NCBI GenBank assembly: GCA_030618965.1
Contig: JAUXCJ010000036.1
Coordinates: forward strand, 1 to 7,747
Source of the DNA: Thiomargarita sp.
Lineage (GTDB): Bacteria; Pseudomonadota; Gammaproteobacteria; Beggiatoales; Beggiatoaceae
Length of the DNA: 7,747 nucleotides
Direction: 5' to 3'
This document shows positions 5,562-7,747 of the stretch, piece by piece. Below the pieces are notes generated by a model, which was given only the letters and a program-made list of their open reading frames with translations, was not told where the DNA came from and did no database searches. The translations under genes were made by a program, and so were the position numbers. The stretch's first letter is position 1. The number at the start of each line of letters is the position of its first letter.

Positions 5562-6077
5562 ATGAAATATTCTAATCATCCTCAATTCAATTTATTCTTA
5601 TTCATAATGATTACTGGATTAATCTTTGGCTGTGCGCCCAAAGGTAAATATCCTTATCAACCTCTTGTTGCTGTTCCTTTATCAGAGATACAGCCAGTAG
5701 AATTAGGCGTTCAAACGGATCGTGGTTTGCAATTCACTTTGAATACCGTTTTATTTCAGGTTGACAAAGCTTCTTTATTAGCAGAAGGGCATAGAAAAAT
5801 TAATGAATTTGCTGGGGTTATTCAACAAGATAATCGCATGGTGCTTATAGCAGGACATGCTGATAGTACCGGTGGAGAAGCTTATAATGATAATCTTTCA
5901 GAACGCCGTGCTTATACTGTGCGGGAGGCGTTGATAGAAGAGGGTATTGATTCAGAAAGGTTAATTGTTAGTGCTTTTGGTGAAAAACAGCCTATTGCTT
6001 CTAATGCAACAGCATTGGGGCGTAAAAAAAATCGTCGTGTAGAAATTACTCTTTTAAATGATAATGTTAGTGAGTAA
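5562..6077 (+). CDS. OmpA-domain outer-membrane lipoprotein (Pal-like)
   Basis: The protein has 171 residues when started at ATG 5562, which has AAAAGG (5549-5554) at good spacing; an in-frame TTG at 5544 has no such site. Residues 9-23 are a hydrophobic signal ending in LIFGC, a plausible lipobox with Cys24 as the lipidated residue, although Phe at position -2 is unusual. Ala25 at +2 favours outer-membrane sorting. Residues 25-55 are a short linker. Residues 57-165 are an OmpA C-terminal peptidoglycan-binding domain: NTVLFQVDKASL, then IAGHADSTGGEAYNDNLSERRA, then ASNATALGRKKNRRVEI. Asp101 and Arg116 have the 15-residue spacing of the diaminopimelate-binding pair known in OmpA. It probably links the outer membrane to the cell wall. 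Any link to sulfur metabolism (for example to sulfur globules or envelope stability) is only suggested by position. A strong terminator follows. Confidence 0.92.
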   Translation: MKYSNHPQFNLFLFIMITGLIFGCAPKGKYPYQPLVAVPLSEIQPVELGVQTDRGLQFTLNTVLFQVDKASLLAEGHRKINEFAGVIQQDNRMVLIAGHADSTGGEAYNDNLSERRAYTVREALIEEGIDSERLIVSAFGEKQPIASNATALGRKKNRRVEITLLNDNVSE

Positions 6078-6102
6078 TTGAACCATTCAAAATTTTGTTA
6101 GG

Positions 6103-6126
6103 CCCCCAGTTTTGTGGGGGTTTTTT
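6103..6126 (+). terminator. Strong intrinsic terminator after the lipoprotein gene
   Basis: CCCCCA (6103-6108) and TGGGGG (6115-6120) form a GC-rich stem with a 6-nt loop, followed by six T (6121-6126). It lies 25 bp after the stop codon of the lipoprotein gene and ends 22 bp before the dsrN start. Confidence 0.88.
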
Positions 6127-6148
6127 CCAGTTCATTTCTATAAAATCT

Positions 6149-7531
6149 ATGTCCCACTTTCTCATTGCCGCCGCCCATAAATCTTCTGGAAAAACTACAA
6201 TCACGCTTGGACTTTGTGCCGCTTTTAGAGCGCGTGGTGTTATTGTCCAAGCTTTTAAAAAAGGTCCTGATTATATTGATCCTTTGTGGCTGACTCAAGC
6301 CGCTAAGCGTGCCTGTCATAATCTTGATTTTTATACTATGAACCATCAGGAGATAATTAATACTGTCGCATTGCATAGTCAAGGTGCTAATCTCAGTATT
6401 ATTGAAGGAAATAAAGGTTTATATGATGGAATGAATGTTGATGGGAGTAATAATAATGCAGCATTGGCGGCTTTATTAGCGGCGCCTGTTGTGTTGGTAC
6501 TTGATACGCAGGGGATGACGCGGGGCGTTGCGCCCTTGGTATTGGGTTATCAACTGTTTGATAAAAATATTAATATTGCAGGAGTTATCTTAAATCAGGT
6601 TGGTGGCAATCGACATGAAACGAAATTACGTGAATCGATGGCTTATCATACTGATGTCCCTGTAATTGGTGCAGTACGGCGTGATTCTCGTTTAGTTATT
6701 GAGGAGCGTCACTTAGGTTTGATGCCGAGTAATGAGCTTTATCAAGCCGAAGAAAAAATTAATAGTATTGCTGAAATCATAGCCGAGCAGGTTAATCTTG
6801 ATGCCTTAATTAGTATTGCTCAAAAATCTACTTTTTTAAATCCACCTTTAAGTAAAACTATAAAATCAAATCTAAAAGTTAAAATTGGCGTAGTTCGGGA
6901 TGTTGCCTTTGGTTTTTATTATGCTGGAGATTTAGAAGCTTTAGAAGTAGCAGGGGCAGAATTGATATTTATCAATGCTTTACAGGATAAACAATTGCCG
7001 CAAATAGATGGTTTATTTATTGGAGGCGGTTTCCCAGAAGCCCAAATGGATAGATTATCTCAAAATACCCTATTGAAAAAAGACATCCATGATGCGATTG
7101 AGTTAGGAATGCCCGTTTATGCAGAATGTGGCGGCTTGATGTATTTGTCACGTAAATTAACATGGCGTGATAAAACTTGTGAAATGGTAGGCGCATTGCC
7201 CTTTGATAGTGTTATGGAAATTCGTCCACAAGGGCGAGGTTATGTGCTAATGCGTGAAACTGGTTTAGGTTTATGGCCTTTACTTGACTCTTCTGGACAG
7301 CCAGCAGAATTTTGTGCTCATGAGTTTCATTATTCTAAAGCTATTAATTTGCCCTCTAATCTAACTTATGCCTATCAAGTTTTACGCGGGCATGGTGTCG
7401 ATGGTAAACATGATGGGATTATTTATAAAAATACTTTAGCCAGTTATGTGCATTTGCGTGATGTTGAAAAAAATCGGTGGACACGACGCTTTGTCGATTT
7501 TGTCCATAAACAAAAATTGAGGAAAAATTGA
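6149..7531 (+). CDS. dsrN: DsrN, CobB/CbiA-type glutamine amidotransferase (siroheme-type cofactor amidase)
   Basis: The 460-residue protein has the two domains of cobyrinic acid a,c-diamide synthase. The ATP-binding domain (1 to about 225) shows the P-loop AAAHKSSGKTT (7-17), FKKGPDYIDPLW (36-47) and IEGNKGLYDG (85-94). The class I glutaminase-like domain (about 245-455) shows GLFIGGGFPE (288-297), the nucleophile Cys327 in AECGGLMYLSR, and His435 in ASYVHLRD as the likely catalytic His. In dsr clusters this protein is DsrN, which uses glutamine and ATP to amidate a siroheme-type cofactor for DsrAB. I prefer that to a cobalamin role because of the neighbours, the length and the RGHGVDGKHDGIIY ending. 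ATG 6149 gives an N-terminus matching the family; a TTG at 6095 would read through the terminator. No ribosome site is visible. TATAAAAT (6139-6146) directly upstream resembles a -10 box, so a leaderless or nearly leaderless transcript is possible but unproven. Confidence 0.93.
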   Translation: MSHFLIAAAHKSSGKTTITLGLCAAFRARGVIVQAFKKGPDYIDPLWLTQAAKRACHNLDFYTMNHQEIINTVALHSQGANLSIIEGNKGLYDGMNVDGSNNNAALAALLAAPVVLVLDTQGMTRGVAPLVLGYQLFDKNINIAGVILNQVGGNRHETKLRESMAYHTDVPVIGAVRRDSRLVIEERHLGLMPSNELYQAEEKINSIAEIIAEQVNLDALISIAQKSTFLNPPLSKTIKSNLKVKIGVVRDVAFGFYYAGDLEALEVAGAELIFINALQDKQLPQIDGLFIGGGFPEAQMDRLSQNTLLKKDIHDAIELGMPVYAECGGLMYLSRKLTWRDKTCEMVGALPFDSVMEIRPQGRGYVLMRETGLGLWPLLDSSGQPAEFCAHEFHYSKAINLPSNLTYAYQVLRGHGVDGKHDGIIYKNTLASYVHLRDVEKNRWTRRFVDFVHKQKLRKN

Positions 7532-7590
7532 ACTAATGCCTATATTGGACTAAAAACGCAGCAGCTCAGATTAAAAGAGCCGCAAAAGCT

Positions 7591-7614
7591 GGTTTTTCAT
7601 AAAAACCATATTTT
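7591..7614 (+). terminator. Possible terminator of dsrN
   Basis: GGTTTTT (7591-7597) and AAAAACC (7601-7607) form a hairpin with a 3-nt loop, followed by the T-rich ATATTTT (7608-7614). The stem is mostly A-T, so strength is doubtful, and it lies inside the palindromic repeat element 59 bp after the stop. Confidence 0.35.
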
Positions 7615-7664
7615 CTCGTTCCCAAGCGCCGCTTGGGAATGCAGTTCTGACTGCGCCGCAGTCA
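7615..7664. repeat. CTCGTTCCCA double hairpin
   Basis: TTCCCAAGC (7619-7627) pairs with GCTTGGGAA (7631-7639), and TGACTGC (7648-7654) pairs with GCAGTCA (7658-7664). Both loops read GCC. A T-run (7666-7670) follows the second hairpin and could assist termination. Twin hairpins of this kind, opening with CTCGTTCCCA, are typical of dispersed extragenic palindromes. Confidence 0.65.
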
Positions 7665-7727
7665 ATTTTTAGTCCACCATTGAGTATAGGTAAACCAACA
7701 ATTTAAATTGTCCCAAAAACCGGCTAT

Positions 7728-7733
7728 TATAAT
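7728..7733 (+). promoter_or_regulatory. Possible -10 box for a gene beyond the right edge
   Basis: TATAAT is an exact consensus match near the right window edge. Upstream is a perfect 12-bp palindrome CAATTTAAATTG (7699-7710) that could be an operator. The best -35-like word, TTGTCC (7708-7713), is only 14 bp away, so the promoter call is weak. The next gene is outside the window. Confidence 0.3.
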
Positions 7734-7747
7734 AAACTCAAAAAAAC

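Larger units (their letters stand above)
7539..7690. repeat. Nested palindromic repeat element (MITE-like), copy B
   Basis: The element is 152 bp of nested inverted repeats starting 8 bp after the dsrN stop. The outermost arms are CCTATA (7539-7544) and TATAGG (7685-7690). Next come perfect 11-bp arms TGGACTAAAAA (7546-7556) and TTTTTAGTCCA (7666-7676). Inside are three smaller hairpins: 7591-7607, 7619-7639 and 7648-7664. There is no coding capacity. It has the form of a small non-autonomous element or a folded extragenic repeat. Target-site duplications are not obvious. It shares CTCGTTCCCA and GAGTATA(A)GGTAAACC with the stretch at 953-1036. Confidence 0.6.

Noticed and set aside
6095..6148. 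TTG at 6095 as start of dsrN
   Set aside because: The extra residues would be coded by the terminator hairpin and T-run; homologues start at the MSHFLIAAAHKSSGKT equivalent.
6098..6382. Reverse-strand reading frame over the dsrN start
   Set aside because: It runs antisense to the conserved P-loop region of dsrN and ends in the terminator sequence; there is no family resemblance.
6149..7531. Cobalamin-pathway cobyrinic acid a,c-diamide synthase
   Set aside because: The fold is the same, but there are no cobalamin genes around it and it sits at the dsrN place of a dsr cluster.

Overview
The window is a piece of an AT-rich bacterial chromosome carrying the distal half of a reverse dissimilatory sulfite reductase (dsr) sulfur-oxidation cluster. 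The presence of dsrL and dsrN with J, O and P, the recurrent intergenic repeats and the low GC suggest a gammaproteobacterial sulfur oxidiser, most likely in or near the Beggiatoa/Thiothrix group. That placement is inferred from gene content and style, not from a database match.

Layout, all genes on the + strand: the 3' end of dsrL (1-392); a gap with a 31-bp imperfect palindrome; dsrJ (466-876), a periplasmic triheme cytochrome c; a terminator-like hairpin and a repeat-rich intergenic stretch (877-1191); an unrecognised 372-aa protein with an Ala-Lys repeat linker (1192-2310); a weak terminator-like hairpin; dsrO (2438-3181), a Tat-exported iron-sulfur protein; dsrP (3185-4390), a ten-helix membrane protein; a strong terminator (4419-4460); a TrpD2/YbiB-like protein (4476-5486); an OmpA-domain lipoprotein (5562-6077); a strong terminator (6103-6126); dsrN (6149-7531), a CobB-type amidase; and a nested palindromic repeat element (7539-7690), after which the window ends without another gene.

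How the genes work together (established for the family): DsrJ, DsrO and DsrP belong to the DsrMKJOP transmembrane electron-transfer complex. DsrL is the NAD(P)H-linked iron-sulfur flavoprotein partner of reverse sulfite reductase. DsrN is thought to amidate the siroheme-type cofactor of DsrAB. In the well-known Allochromatium vinosum order (...M-K-L-J-O-P-N-R-S) these genes are contiguous. Here the order L-J-O-P-N is kept, but one unknown gene sits between J and O and two accessory genes sit between P and N, with hairpins marking the insertion points. These interruptions and the dispersed palindromic repeats are the most notable features. I see no CRISPR array, transposase, tRNA or rRNA, and no clearly new defence or mobile system.
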